This document shows positions 45,236 to 54,409 of a DNA stretch of 64,000 nucleotides, in pieces. Origin of the DNA: Ga0077523 sp038324085 (GTDB lineage Bacteria > Pseudomonadota > Gammaproteobacteria > Burkholderiales > Ga0077523); the NCBI GenBank assembly GCA_038324085.1, contig JBBQHP010000023.1, forward strand, positions 6,887 through 70,886, in the 5' to 3' direction. A program made the position numbers and the translations under genes. The first letter of the stretch is position 1; the number at the start of each line of letters is the position of its first letter. Below the pieces are notes generated by a model. It worked only from the letters and a program-made list of their open reading frames with translations. It did no database searches and was not told the origin of the DNA.

Positions 45236-46180
45236 ATGGGCACGAGCAAGACATGGCAATCGGCAGCCAATGCGCTCGCACTTGCGGCGACGGTGACGTT
45301 CGCTCCGGGCGCCTGGGCGCTCTACGTAGGCGAATATGCAATCGGCGATTTCGTTCCGACCGCTTCCGGCGGTTGCGGCAGCAGCGACCGGACCTCGTGG
45401 CCCGGCATGGCGAGCGCCTGGTGGAACGAGATGGGCGCACACGGTCATTATCGGGGCCCGGCCGGGTCGCCCTATCAGTACATCAACGGCAACATGACGG
45501 TGAAACGGTTCTGCGATCCGCAATTCGACGCCGATTGCCGGGACTACCAGTCCGCCTATCCCGCCGGCGCCGATTGGATGGACGCCGCGATCTTCGCCGC
45601 GCATGGCTGGGACGACGGCGATCACTGGGGCGCGGTCATGCGCTATCCGTGGAAAGGTGAATGCGGGCTCCGCTTCGGCGGGAGTTCCACGCAGTCGCGC
45701 TGGGGCGATTCGTACCTGATGTTCTTCCATGCCTCCTCGTGCCAGAGCGCGGACGACGACAACCTCAACGGCATCCGCTTCCGCATGCAGGACACGGCCA
45801 CGTCGAACAGCCGGCGCATGCACCAGTTCGACGGTTTCCACGGATTGATGTGGATCTCGTCCGGCTACAACAACGACTACAAGGAGACCGCCAAGGACGG
45901 GCACTCCAGCAGCATCGCGTACTCGTGGGTCACCAACCAGCACAAGAACAACACCCAGGGTTGCGAAGCCTGGGATCCGTTCAACTGGTTCGGCACCTGC
46001 CAGGATCAATGCCCGATCGCGTACTCCATCGGCTCGAGCGGCGCGGATGCCCAGTTCCGCCTCCTGAACGAGCGCTACAACTGGACCTTCAGCGATCCGA
46101 GCAGCGTTAACTACTACTGGATCATGTACTACGGGGGCTGCGACCCCGTGGGCGAGAACCCCTTCGGTTCGGCCGACTGA
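45236..46180 (+). CDS. secreted cysteine-rich protein of unknown function
   Basis: A 314-residue exported protein. The signal peptide (LALAATVTFAPGAWA) ends near residue 28. The mature part contains about eleven cysteines that could form disulfides (GGCGSSD, RFCDPQFDADC, GECGLRF, SSCQS, GTCQDQCP, GGCDP) and aromatic/His-rich stretches such as AAHGWDDGDHW and QFDGFHGLMWISSGYNNDY, reminiscent of a hydrolase-like active pocket. I do not assign a family; it may belong to a DUF of secreted proteins. It opens a block of exported proteins and has a strong AGGAGG ribosome site. Confidence 0.8.
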   Translation: MGTSKTWQSAANALALAATVTFAPGAWALYVGEYAIGDFVPTASGGCGSSDRTSWPGMASAWWNEMGAHGHYRGPAGSPYQYINGNMTVKRFCDPQFDADCRDYQSAYPAGADWMDAAIFAAHGWDDGDHWGAVMRYPWKGECGLRFGGSSTQSRWGDSYLMFFHASSCQSADDDNLNGIRFRMQDTATSNSRRMHQFDGFHGLMWISSGYNNDYKETAKDGHSSSIAYSWVTNQHKNNTQGCEAWDPFNWFGTCQDQCPIAYSIGSSGADAQFRLLNERYNWTFSDPSSVNYYWIMYYGGCDPVGENPFGSAD

Positions 46181-46231
46181 CGCGGCGGCTTCGCCGATCG
46201 CACCTCGAACCCATCTCAGCGGAGTACACCC

Positions 46232-47362
46232 ATGAAACTCATCAAGCACACACTGCGCGCCCTCGCCGGCGGGCTGGTCCTGGCCGGTGCCGGGACGGCA
46301 TTCCCCCAGACCCAGCCCGATCAGTTTCCGAGCCCGCGCGAACTGCGCGCCTTCCTGGCCGAACACATGCCCAAGTTCCTGAGCGACGACGCGACGCGCA
46401 CCAAACTGGTCGCCGAGATGCTCAAGGTGCCCATCGCGCCGCCGCTCAGCACGACATTCGATCCGAACAAGGCGATCAAGCAATTGTTCGGCGACGGGTC
46501 CGTCACCCAGTCGACCGACTGCCGGAAGGTCAACACGCCCGTGGGGGAACGCGATCCCGGTGATTGCACCGCGTCCGTCGGCGACGAGAACGGCGCCGGT
46601 GCCTTCGCGCGCCTGAGCTACAGCAAGACACGCGGCTTCGGCAACATCAAGTTCGTGAAGCGCCCACCCGTGCCCACCGCGCTGCCCGACCCGCTCAAGC
46701 TGTCCCCGCCGAAGCTGACCGATGCCGAGGCGTACGACGCGGCACGCAAGTTCCTTGGCGACACGCTCGGATTGCCGCTGGCCGAACTGCCGACCGGCCC
46801 CGCCGGCCGCAGACTGCCGGTGCGCAATCTCGACGTCCAGGGCGGCGGGGAGCAGGCAACGGCACCGATCACGATCCAGAAAGTGGTGTTCCTGCAGCGC
46901 GGATTCCCGCTCTCGAGTCCGATTGCAGAAGGACAAGGTACGCTCACCCACGTGCCCGGCCCGGGCAAGGCGATGGTCATGTACGACGCCGACGGGCTGG
47001 CGGGCGCCGCGGTGCAGGGTTGGGTGGACCTGCGGCTCGATCCGACCCTCGGACCGGAAGACACGAAATCGAGCACGGCGCTGTTGGACGAGATCTCCGA
47101 GGACCTGTTCAACGAAGGCGTGCGCGCCGCAGCCGACATCAAGTTCGGCATCCTGATCTCGATCGATCAGCGCAACCAGTTCGCGCTGCTGCTGCCCGCG
47201 GTGCAGGTCGCCGTCATGCCGACCGGTGACCGCCCCGGCGGCAAGATCGACGAGAAGACGCAGAACGCGCTCGCGGGCAAGGCGACCGCCGGAGTGATCC
47301 GGGAATACGCGCTGGTCAACCTCAAGCCGGAATCCAATGCCTTCCGGCCGGAGGGCAAGTAG
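46232..47362 (+). CDS. secreted protein of unknown function
   Basis: A 376-residue exported protein with a signal peptide (LIKHTLRALAGGLVLAGAGTAF) and no membrane anchor. The mature region has two cysteines (STDCRK and GDCTAS), long acidic/basic loops and the repeated stretch PDPLKLSPPKLTDAEAYDAARKFL. I recognise no domain. GGAG at 46221-46224 is seven bases from the ATG. It lies 51 bases after the cysteine-rich protein, so the pair is likely one transcript and may act together outside the cell. Confidence 0.78.
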   Translation: MKLIKHTLRALAGGLVLAGAGTAFPQTQPDQFPSPRELRAFLAEHMPKFLSDDATRTKLVAEMLKVPIAPPLSTTFDPNKAIKQLFGDGSVTQSTDCRKVNTPVGERDPGDCTASVGDENGAGAFARLSYSKTRGFGNIKFVKRPPVPTALPDPLKLSPPKLTDAEAYDAARKFLGDTLGLPLAELPTGPAGRRLPVRNLDVQGGGEQATAPITIQKVVFLQRGFPLSSPIAEGQGTLTHVPGPGKAMVMYDADGLAGAAVQGWVDLRLDPTLGPEDTKSSTALLDEISEDLFNEGVRAAADIKFGILISIDQRNQFALLLPAVQVAVMPTGDRPGGKIDEKTQNALAGKATAGVIREYALVNLKPESNAFRPEGK

Positions 47363-47388
47363 CGGGTGGGCCGATGCATCGAGACCGA

Positions 47389-47430
47389 CGCGGACTCCGG
47401 GGCGCGCGCAGGCGGGGCCCGGAGTCCGCG
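47389..47430. terminator. 13-bp perfect hairpin before PEP-CTERM gene
   Basis: Arms at 47389-47401 and 47418-47430 are perfectly complementary over 13 bases around a 16-nt loop. No T run follows. It separates the secreted protein at 46232 from the PEP-CTERM gene and may end, stall or stabilise the transcript at this point. Confidence 0.45.
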
Positions 47431-47464
47431 GCAACAACGATCAACACGACGAGGGAGCAAGACC

Positions 47465-48259
47465 ATGACGAAACAACACCGCAACTCGCGCATCGCGGCA
47501 ATTGCAGTCGCACTGGGCCTGCTGGCGTCGGGACCCGCGCTGTCCGCCATCAATTTCGGTCCGGGCGGTGACACGTTCCTCAACGGCGAGTTCCAGCAGA
47601 TGAGCTTCGGGGCCGCGGGCAGTGCAAACGTAGTTCCGCTGCTCTATATCGATGGATTCCCCGGGACCGACCCAGCGAAGCAGGCGGTCCTCGGCAGCGA
47701 CCTCGCGTTCGACTACAACGTGGTCGGCATCGGTACGTCGGCAGTGACCGTGAACTATTCGCTGACGAACAATAGCGTCGATCCCTTTACCGATCTGCGG
47801 CTGCTGGTATCGACGCGGGGCAAGGGCGAGCCCGGAGCCCTGGATCCGGCGCAGGCGATCGGGTTCGGCGGCGTGGCGAGCGCCACCGACCCCGCGCAGT
47901 TCCAGATCCTCGACGCCACGGGCCCTGATCCGATTGCGGCAATTCGGGCCGCGAATGGCCTCAACGGCAGCATTGCTGCCACGTGCAGCGGCGCGGGCTG
48001 CCTCCCCGAGATGGCGTTGCAGTGGAACCGCGCGTCGATCGGCGCCGGCGAAACCTGGGACGTCAGCTTCATGCTGGTGGACGATCCGACTCTCGTGTCG
48101 GGAGGACGCTACCTGCAATCCACCTCGCTCGGCGCGAGCGGACAGGAATTCATCATCGGCAATGTTGCGCTGGTCCCCGAACCGGGCACCTATGCAATGC
48201 TGTTCGCCGGCCTGGGGCTGCTGGCCCTGGCGCAGCGTCGCCGTCGCAAGATCGACTGA
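47465..48259 (+). CDS. PEP-CTERM surface protein
   Basis: A 264-residue exported protein with a signal peptide (IAAIAVALGLLASGPALS) and a C-terminal PEP-CTERM tail: VPEPGTYAMLFAGLGLLALAQRRRR, that is, the PEP motif, a membrane helix and a basic end. Such tails are cut and processed by an exosortase (EpsH family), usually linked to exopolysaccharide production. The body is beta-rich with SVTNNSV-like and DLRLLVSTRGKGE segments. GAGGGAG precedes the ATG at 47465. No exosortase gene is in this window, so it must be encoded elsewhere. Confidence 0.9.
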   Translation: MTKQHRNSRIAAIAVALGLLASGPALSAINFGPGGDTFLNGEFQQMSFGAAGSANVVPLLYIDGFPGTDPAKQAVLGSDLAFDYNVVGIGTSAVTVNYSLTNNSVDPFTDLRLLVSTRGKGEPGALDPAQAIGFGGVASATDPAQFQILDATGPDPIAAIRAANGLNGSIAATCSGAGCLPEMALQWNRASIGAGETWDVSFMLVDDPTLVSGGRYLQSTSLGASGQEFIIGNVALVPEPGTYAMLFAGLGLLALAQRRRRKID

Positions 48260-48284
48260 GCGGGTCGCAGCGCGCATCGCATCC

Positions 48285-48309
48285 GGGCCGCGCAAGCGGC
48301 CCTTTTTGT
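48285..48309 (+). terminator. rho-independent terminator after PEP-CTERM gene
   Basis: A perfect 7-bp GC stem (48285-48291 and 48296-48302) with a GCAA loop is followed by TTTTTGTT. It starts 25 bases after the PEP-CTERM stop and is the only classical intrinsic terminator with a clear T run that I found in the window. Confidence 0.85.
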
Positions 48310-48513
48310 TGCGCTTGCCGGCGCGCCCGCGACCGACGCCGATGCACGCCTCGCGAGTGCACCGGCAGGCGCACGTTCGGCGGGCGCGCGACCCCAATGC
48401 GCTCCCTGCGCCCGCGTCGCCTGGGCATGCCCGCGTGCGGGCGAACCCCGTTCCGGCAACGAGGCGCGCTGTCCCATGGCATTCTTCGGTCTTTTCGAAC
48501 GGACTTCACCCCA

Positions 48514-49602
48514 ATGACCGAGATCGCTTCCATCCGCGCGGATCTGTTCCGCATTCCCCTTCCCGTCACGCTCACCGACAGCACCCACGGCGAGATGACC
48601 CATTTCGAGTTGATCACGGCAAGGGTCACCGACACCGAGGGCACGCAGGGCGTGGGCTATACCTACACCGTGGGGACGAACGGCGCAGCCATACACGCCA
48701 CGATCGCGCGGGATCTCGCACCGGTCCTCGAAGGCGCGCGCGCCGACCTGATCGAGGCGCTCTGGCAGAAGATGTGGTGGCGCGTTCACTATGGCGGCCG
48801 CGGCGGCGCAGCGACCATGGCGATCGCGGCCGTCGATATCGCCCTGTGGGATCTGAAAGCGAAGCGATTCGGCGTGCCGCTCTGGACATTGCTCGGCGGC
48901 TACGATCCGAACGTGCCGTGCTATGCCGGAGGCATCGACCTGTGGTTCACCCTCGATGCGCTGATCGCCCAGACCGACGGCAATCTGAAGAAGGGATTTC
49001 GCGCGATCAAGATGAAGGTGGGCCGGCCGAGGCTCTCCGAGGACCTCGCCCGGGTGCAGGCGATGCGGGAGCATCTCGGTCCCGACTTTCCGCTGATGGT
49101 GGACGCGAACATGCGTTGGAGCGCCGATGAAGCCATCCGTGCCGCGCGCGCCATGCAGCCGTCGCAACTGGTCTGGCTCGAGGAGCCCACCATTCCCGAC
49201 GATATCGCCGGTCACGCGCGCATCGTGCGCGAAGGCGGGCTGCCCATCGCGACAGGCGAGAACTTCCACACGCTGCACGAGTTCCAGAACATGATCCACG
49301 CGGGTGGTGTGACCTTTCCCGAGCCCGACGTGACCGTGGTCGGGGGCGTCACCGGGTTCATGAAGGTCGCCCGCATCGCCGAGGCGGCCAACCTGCCCGT
49401 GACCTCCCACGGCGCCCACGACATCACCGTGCATTGTCTGGCGGCGTGCCCGAACCGCAGCTATCTCGAAGCGCACGGCTTCGGTCTGGACAAGTACATC
49501 GCCGACCCGCTGAAGATCGAGAACGGTTTCGCGGTCGCGCCGGATCGTCCGGGACACGGCATCGTGTTCGACTGGAAGGCTCTGGAGGCGCTGCGCGAAT
49601 GA
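48514..49602 (+). CDS. enolase-superfamily dehydratase/racemase (mandelate racemase type)
   Basis: A 362-residue enzyme of the mandelate racemase/muconate-lactonizing group. The catalytic lysine motif KMKVG in FRAIKMKVGR, the metal ligands Asp in MVDANMRW, Glu in WLEEPTIPDD and Glu in ATGENFHTL, and the His/Asp dyad area SHGAHDITVH are all present, so it should abstract a proton alpha to a carboxylate. The ATG at 48514 gives the standard N-terminus (ITSIRADLFRIPLPV-like). It is followed 148 bases later by an MBL-fold gene. The substrate is not clear. Confidence 0.88.
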   Translation: MTEIASIRADLFRIPLPVTLTDSTHGEMTHFELITARVTDTEGTQGVGYTYTVGTNGAAIHATIARDLAPVLEGARADLIEALWQKMWWRVHYGGRGGAATMAIAAVDIALWDLKAKRFGVPLWTLLGGYDPNVPCYAGGIDLWFTLDALIAQTDGNLKKGFRAIKMKVGRPRLSEDLARVQAMREHLGPDFPLMVDANMRWSADEAIRAARAMQPSQLVWLEEPTIPDDIAGHARIVREGGLPIATGENFHTLHEFQNMIHAGGVTFPEPDVTVVGGVTGFMKVARIAEAANLPVTSHGAHDITVHCLAACPNRSYLEAHGFGLDKYIADPLKIENGFAVAPDRPGHGIVFDWKALEALRE

Positions 49603-49750
49603 TGGGCGGACAGAGAAGACGATCGCGACCACGGGAGCACGCAGCGCCGCATGGCGGGCTGCCGGGCCGGTGCGCGGGTCATGCGGACAGATTGGCGCGG
49701 CATTGCGGCGCGCAGCGGCGTGCCTTTCGACCCGTGGCCACCGGACGTTC

Positions 49751-50662
49751 ATGCTGCCGGCGAATGTAGCGGTCATCGTTCGCCACTGGCTGAACGCCAA
49801 TCACGTGTTGTTTCTCGGACCGGACGAGAACGTGCTCGTGGATGCCGGCTATGTGAGCCATGCCGATACCACGGTGCGACTGATCCGCGAACGCCTTGGC
49901 GATCGATCGCTGCAGCGGCTGATCAATACGCACTGCCACTCGGATCACATGGGCGGCAATGCGGCCGTGCAGCGCGCATTCGGCTGTCCGATCTGGATCC
50001 CCGAAGGCGAAGCGCCGCTGGTCGAGGCGTGGGATACGCGGGCGCTGTGGATCGACTATGCCGGTCAACGCGCGGAGCGATTCCGGTTCGACGGGATCGT
50101 TCGTGCTGGCGATCGGCTGCCGCTGGGCGGTATGCAATGGGAAACGATCGCAGCGCCAGGCCACGACATGGGTGCGGTGATGTTCTGGCACGCTCCCGAC
50201 CGGATTCTCATTTCGGGGGACGCGCTCTGGCAGCGCGGCTTCGGCATCGTCGTGCCTGGTCCGGGCTGGCTCGATCGGCTCGCCGCGGCGCGGACTACGC
50301 TGGAGACGATCCGATCGCTCGATCCGCGGATCGTGATTCCCGGCCATGGCGAACCCTTCTCCGACGTCGGCGCTGCGATCGACCTGTGTCTGGCGCGCAT
50401 CGAGGTCTTCTTGGCCGACGAGTCGAAGCTGGCTCGCCACGTGGTCAAGGTGATGCTCTCGTTTGCGCTCCTCGATCTCGGCAGTCTCGACGAGACGGCG
50501 CTGCCGACCTATCTGGCCGCCGTGCCCCTGTACGGCGAATACGATCGCTGCTGGTTTCACCTGGGTTACGACGAACTCGCCCGGACTCTGGTGCATGACC
50601 TGGCCCGCAGCGGCGCCATCGTACGCAGGGACGGGCGCATCTTGCCCGCGGCGGCCGCCTGA
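49751..50662 (+). CDS. MBL-fold metallo-hydrolase
   Basis: A 303-residue metallo-beta-lactamase-fold protein. The metal site is THCHSDHMGG (HxHxDH), with further ligands in APGHDMGAV and ISGDAL and a last His in IPGHGEPFS. A C-terminal extension of about 100 residues is helical and resembles that of glyoxalase II-like or quinoprotein-relay hydrolases. There is no signal peptide. The ATG at 49751 places the fold start (VAVIVRHWLNANH) near the N-terminus. A dihaem cytochrome gene starts 25 bases downstream. Confidence 0.85.
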   Translation: MLPANVAVIVRHWLNANHVLFLGPDENVLVDAGYVSHADTTVRLIRERLGDRSLQRLINTHCHSDHMGGNAAVQRAFGCPIWIPEGEAPLVEAWDTRALWIDYAGQRAERFRFDGIVRAGDRLPLGGMQWETIAAPGHDMGAVMFWHAPDRILISGDALWQRGFGIVVPGPGWLDRLAAARTTLETIRSLDPRIVIPGHGEPFSDVGAAIDLCLARIEVFLADESKLARHVVKVMLSFALLDLGSLDETALPTYLAAVPLYGEYDRCWFHLGYDELARTLVHDLARSGAIVRRDGRILPAAAA

Positions 50663-50687
50663 TTCCGACTTCCGGAGGCACCCTCCC

Positions 50688-51296
50688 GTGACCCCAACGC
50701 GCGCACGACATTCACGAACGACCCGCTGGATCATGTTCCTGAAACTGGCGCTGGTGCTGGCAGGCGGTTCGGGCACGGTGGCGCTGGCTGCCGATGGCGA
50801 TCCGATCGCCGGCAAGCGCAAGACCGTCACCTGCAACGGCTGCCACGCTCAGGCGGCGATGAAGAACGTGCCGAGTCTCGCCGGGCAGAATGCGACGTAT
50901 TTCATCGCGGCGATGGTGGCCTACCAGGACGGGGTCCGCACCCACGCCACGATGCGGGACGTCGCGAAGTCCTGGTCGATGCAGGAGCTGAAGAACTTTG
51001 CCGCCTGGTACTCGGAGCCGCTGGCGGCCGGCGTCGACGCGAGCGACGACACCGCGCCGGCAGCGGCCGGGCGCTGCGCGGCCTGTCACGGCGCCGACGG
51101 CCGCACAACCAATACACCCGACATCCCGCGCATCGCCGGTCAGAAGGCAAGCTACATCGCGCTCGTGCTGCGCGAATACCGGGCGGGCACGCGGGTTCAC
51201 CCGGTCATGCAGCAGCAGGCGGCGGGCTTGAGCGACGAGGACATCGGTGCGCTGTCCCGCCACTATGCGGAGCGGGCAGGACTGTCGGTGAAATAG
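50688..51296 (+). CDS. periplasmic dihaem cytochrome c (c4-like)
   Basis: A 202-residue exported cytochrome with two haem sites, TCNGCHAQ and RCAACHGAD, in two homologous domains each followed by a region with LAGQNATYF or IAGQKASYIALVL and a likely Met ligand. Cytochrome c4-like proteins pass electrons in the periplasm. The GTG at 50688 has GGAGG nine bases upstream; a later ATG (50733) would also leave a signal sequence, so the precise start is open. It precedes a peroxidase-type gene by 181 bases and may donate to it. Confidence 0.88.
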   Translation: MTPTRARHSRTTRWIMFLKLALVLAGGSGTVALAADGDPIAGKRKTVTCNGCHAQAAMKNVPSLAGQNATYFIAAMVAYQDGVRTHATMRDVAKSWSMQELKNFAAWYSEPLAAGVDASDDTAPAAAGRCAACHGADGRTTNTPDIPRIAGQKASYIALVLREYRAGTRVHPVMQQQAAGLSDEDIGALSRHYAERAGLSVK

Positions 51297-51477
51297 CGTA
51301 TGAGGCCGGCGCCGTACGATACCGGTCGCCCGCGCGGTTCGGGATCGACAGCCGGCTCGCGCTACCATTGCGGCTCGCGAGCCTGCGGCCCGGCACCGCG
51401 GTACGATCCGACCGTTACGACGCCGGCATTCCGCACCCGCACAGTCGACAATCGTGGTCATTCCAGGGAAACATCCG

Positions 51478-52548
51478 ATGCGCACGCAATTTCCGGCGAC
51501 GATCGTCGCGATGGCGATGGCCTTGATGGCGGTGGGCACGCCCTTGAAAGCGGCCGATGCCGCCGACGAGACCCTGCTCACGCGCGCCCGCGCGCTGTTC
51601 AAGGCCTTGCCGGCCGATGCCGGGTCGCCCGAGCATCCGCTCACGCCCGAACGCATCGCGCTCGGGCGTGCACTGTTCTTCGAGACCCGGGTATCGAGCG
51701 ACGGCAAGCAGAGCTGCGGCGAATGTCATCAGCCCATGTACTACGGCACGGACGCATTGCCGCGTTCGATCGGCAATCAGGGACGGATGCTGCCGCGCAA
51801 TGTGCCGACGGTGTTCAATACCGCGCTGCAGTTCGCCCAGCACTATGGCGGCAACCGGGTCGACGTCGAGGAGCAGGCATTGAAGGCGCTGGTCAGCGCG
51901 TTCGCCTACGGCAACAAGGACATCGCAGCGGCGGAAGGGCGCCTGCGCGCCATCGCTGCCTATCGCCCGATGTTCGAGCGGGCTTTCCCGGGCGAGAGCG
52001 AGCCGGTAACCGCCGTGAACTGGAGCAAGGCGATCGGTGCGTTCGAGCGCGTCCTGTTGACGCCGGCCGCGTTCGACCGCTACCTCGCGGGCGACGCTGC
52101 CGCGCTCGACGACAAGGCAAGACAGGGATTGGAGAAGTTCATGAACTTCGGTTGTTCCGGCTGCCACAACGGCGTGACCGTCGGCGGCCAGATGTACCAG
52201 AAGTTCGGCCTGACGCAGGACTACTGGACCCTCACCGGCAGTCAGGAGATCGAACTGTTCAAAGCCCACGACAAGGGTCGCTTCCAGGACACCAAGAGCG
52301 AAGCCGATGCCTTCATCTTCAAGGTGCAGCAGTTGCGCAACGTCGCGGTCACGCCGCCGTACTTCCACGACGGCTCGGTCGCGCAGCTGCCCGACGCGGT
52401 GCGCATCATGGGCAAGCTGCAACTGGGGCGGGATCTGGCCGACGCGGATGTGGCGGATATCGTTGCGTTCCTGCAGAGCCTGACGGGCGAGGTGCCGGCG
52501 TCGTTCGCTTCGGTGCCAAGCCTGCCGCCAGGGGCTTATCGACAGTGA
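51478..52548 (+). CDS. MauG/CcpA-type dihaem cytochrome c peroxidase
   Basis: A 356-residue exported dihaem protein. After the signal peptide come the two haem motifs CGECHQP and CSGCHNG, with VFNTALQFAQ and QHYGGNRVD between them, matching bacterial cytochrome c peroxidases. They reduce hydrogen peroxide with electrons from small cytochromes, here perhaps the dihaem protein just upstream. The ATG at 51478 has AGGGAA seven bases upstream. A MauG-like oxidase role cannot be excluded. Confidence 0.88.
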   Translation: MRTQFPATIVAMAMALMAVGTPLKAADAADETLLTRARALFKALPADAGSPEHPLTPERIALGRALFFETRVSSDGKQSCGECHQPMYYGTDALPRSIGNQGRMLPRNVPTVFNTALQFAQHYGGNRVDVEEQALKALVSAFAYGNKDIAAAEGRLRAIAAYRPMFERAFPGESEPVTAVNWSKAIGAFERVLLTPAAFDRYLAGDAAALDDKARQGLEKFMNFGCSGCHNGVTVGGQMYQKFGLTQDYWTLTGSQEIELFKAHDKGRFQDTKSEADAFIFKVQQLRNVAVTPPYFHDGSVAQLPDAVRIMGKLQLGRDLADADVADIVAFLQSLTGEVPASFASVPSLPPGAYRQ

Positions 52549-52661
52549 CGATGACCCCCCGCCGGCAAGCCCGGGTGGCAATGCGGCGGGTCCCGCAGTA
52601 GATTCCACGCGGGTGCGTCGTTCGAGAAGTAACTTGCCGCAACGAACCGGAGGATCAAGCC

Positions 52662-53327
52662 ATGCTCAAGTCGGCGTTGGACATGAACGAACTGCTGAAG
52701 AAGATGACCAGCGAATCGGTCAGACAAGGCGAGAACGTGCGCAACGCCGTGCGCGATCTCACGCTGCAGGCGCTGCAGCAGCGCGACCTGAGCCTGAAGC
52801 AGATCCGCCAGGTGCTCGCCAGCGTGACCGAGGGCGCCAGCCTGGGCGCGGTCAAGGGCAAGCTCGATCTCGACAAGACGTTCGGCGACGTGCTCGAAGG
52901 GATGGATCAGGCCCTGCTGAAGGCGGTGGACGCGAACCGCATCGCGCTCGAACAACTGGTCGGCGCGGGCAAGCAGTTCAATGACACGCATGTCCAGAAA
53001 GCGCTCGCGGATCTCGAGAAGCTGGAGGACGAATTCCTGAAATCGGTGAAGAAAGCCTCGTCCGGCGCGACCGGGCAGGTTCAGGCCCAATGGAGCGAAC
53101 TGCTGAAGCACACCAAGCTCTCCGGCACGCAAACCGGTGCGCACGCTACCGAGACGCTCGAAGGCCTGGCCGAACAGATGCGCGAGGGTGCGCGCAAGTC
53201 CCGGGCCGCGACCATCGAGGCCGCGCAGGCACTGAGCCAGAACTTCGCCACCTTCGCGAGCGGCATCCTCATCGGCTTGACCGAAGCAATGACCGCGGGG
53301 CAATCCCCCACCCGGAAAAAAAAGTAG
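52662..53327 (+). CDS. helical phasin-like/DUF protein
   Basis: A 221-residue largely helical, charged protein without signal peptide. Amphipathic helices such as NVRNAVRDLTLQALQQRDLS, VTEGASLGAVKGKLDL and TIEAAQALSQNFATF, with a basic tail (SPTRKKK), resemble phasins that coat polyhydroxyalkanoate granules or related stress-response helical proteins, though no certain family motif is seen. CGGAGG at 52648-52653 is eight bases before the ATG. No polyhydroxyalkanoate genes lie nearby, so the granule idea is weak. Confidence 0.72.
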   Translation: MLKSALDMNELLKKMTSESVRQGENVRNAVRDLTLQALQQRDLSLKQIRQVLASVTEGASLGAVKGKLDLDKTFGDVLEGMDQALLKAVDANRIALEQLVGAGKQFNDTHVQKALADLEKLEDEFLKSVKKASSGATGQVQAQWSELLKHTKLSGTQTGAHATETLEGLAEQMREGARKSRAATIEAAQALSQNFATFASGILIGLTEAMTAGQSPTRKKK

Positions 53328-53338
53328 GCAACGGGCGC

Positions 53339-53369
53339 CGCATTCCGGTCCGCCGCCGGCCGGAATGCG
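53339..53369. terminator. hairpin between convergent genes
   Basis: Arms of ten bases (53339-53348 and 53360-53369) are perfectly complementary around an 11-nt loop, between the stop of the helical protein (53327) and the end of the convergent CNP1-like gene (53379). A short poly-A run (53317-53323) on the left would give a T run downstream on the minus strand. It probably terminates both genes. Confidence 0.5.
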
Positions 53370-53378
53370 CGTATCGCG

Positions 53379-53963
53379 TCAGTTGTTGCGTCGGCGCCGC
53401 ATGACGGATGATCCGCCACTCGCGATCCGGTCGAGGACCTCATCGACGGAAGAGACGGTGCGCCCTTCCGGCGTGCAGAAGTAGGACTCGGCCAGCAGGA
53501 AACGAATGGCGCCCGGGCCGGCGTTGCTGACCCGCATCCAGCCCGACGCGAAATCCTTGCCCCACCCGCCGTCCTGACGGCCGAGGAAGTAACTGCGCCA
53601 TTGATCGGGCCCGCAGCGGACGCCTTCGTAGCTCACCTGCCGCAAGCCGCTCGCCGTGGTCGCGACCAGGGTATAGCGAACGATCTCGTCCGGTCCGATG
53701 ACGATCGAGGTGCGATCGAGGAAGACGTCGCGCCCCGGAAACTGCGGCACGTCGATCGGCAGCAGGTTCTCGGCCCGCGGCGGGGCGGGCGGCGGCACGT
53801 CGCGCTCGGGCGGGCGCTCTTTCGGTATCTTGTCGATCTTGGGCGGCGGCTCGGTGCCCGGTATCACATTGCCGCGGGTATCGTATTGCTGGGCTCCTGC
53901 GAGCCCCGCCTGCAGTGCCAGCACGCACCAGAACACACCCGAGATTCCGCTGGACAGTCTCAT
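53379..53963 (-). CDS. CNP1-like exported protein
   Basis: A 194-residue exported protein. After the signal peptide (GISGVFWCVLALQAGLAGA) comes a Pro-rich linker (PPERDVPPPAPPR) and a C-terminal domain with IVRYTLVATTASGLRQVSYEGVRCG and YFLGRQDGGW, which matches the CNP1-like family of betaproteobacterial envelope proteins. Its function is not known. The ATG at 53963 has AGGTGAA just upstream. Confidence 0.85.
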   Translation of the reverse strand: MRLSSGISGVFWCVLALQAGLAGAQQYDTRGNVIPGTEPPPKIDKIPKERPPERDVPPPAPPRAENLLPIDVPQFPGRDVFLDRTSIVIGPDEIVRYTLVATTASGLRQVSYEGVRCGPDQWRSYFLGRQDGGWGKDFASGWMRVSNAGPGAIRFLLAESYFCTPEGRTVSSVDEVLDRIASGGSSVMRRRRNN

Positions 53964-54043
53964 TTCACCTGTTCTCCTGTTACCCGCGCCTCGCTCGATC
54001 GGCGAGAATAGGCGCATTCATCCAGAAATTGATCGTCCGACCC

Positions 54044-54409
54044 TTGAACCCTGCCAAACCCGCGCACGGCGGTCTCGTCTACTCCACCGAGCACGGGCGA
54101 AGCTGCCCCGGCTGTCGACGCCCCCTGACCGATTGTGTGTGCGGCCGGCCGAAACCCGCACCGACCGGCGCCGGTATTGTGCGCGTATCGCGCAACACCA
54201 AGGGTAGGGGTGGCAAGACCGTCACTGTCGTCGCGGGCGTGCCACTGCCGGCCGAGGCGCTGGCGAAACTCGCGACCGAGCTGCGGCGGGCGTGCGGCAG
54301 CGGCGGTACGGTGAGAGATGGAACGATCGAGATCCAGGGCGACCACGCCGAGGCACTCGTTGCCGATCTCGGCGGGCGTGGCTACACAGTGAAGCGCGCC
54401 GGTGGCTGA
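54044..54409 (+). CDS. yciH: SUI1/YciH translation factor-like protein
   Basis: A 121-residue protein of the eIF1/YciH family. A short N-terminal zinc-finger-like region (CPGCRRPLTDCVCG) is followed by the SUI1 fold with VSRNTKGRGGKTVTVVAGVP and EIQGDHAEALVADLGGRGY. Such proteins bind the ribosomal small subunit and influence start-codon choice. A TTG at 54044 was chosen as start because it fits the family N-terminus (HGGLVYSTEHG); no ATG is available. It overlaps rluF by eight bases. Confidence 0.82.
   Translation: MNPAKPAHGGLVYSTEHGRSCPGCRRPLTDCVCGRPKPAPTGAGIVRVSRNTKGRGGKTVTVVAGVPLPAEALAKLATELRRACGSGGTVRDGTIEIQGDHAEALVADLGGRGYTVKRAGG

Noticed and set aside
47465..48259. A nearby exosortase or exopolysaccharide locus for the PEP-CTERM protein
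   Set aside because: None of the genes in the window resembles an exosortase or polysaccharide polymerase.
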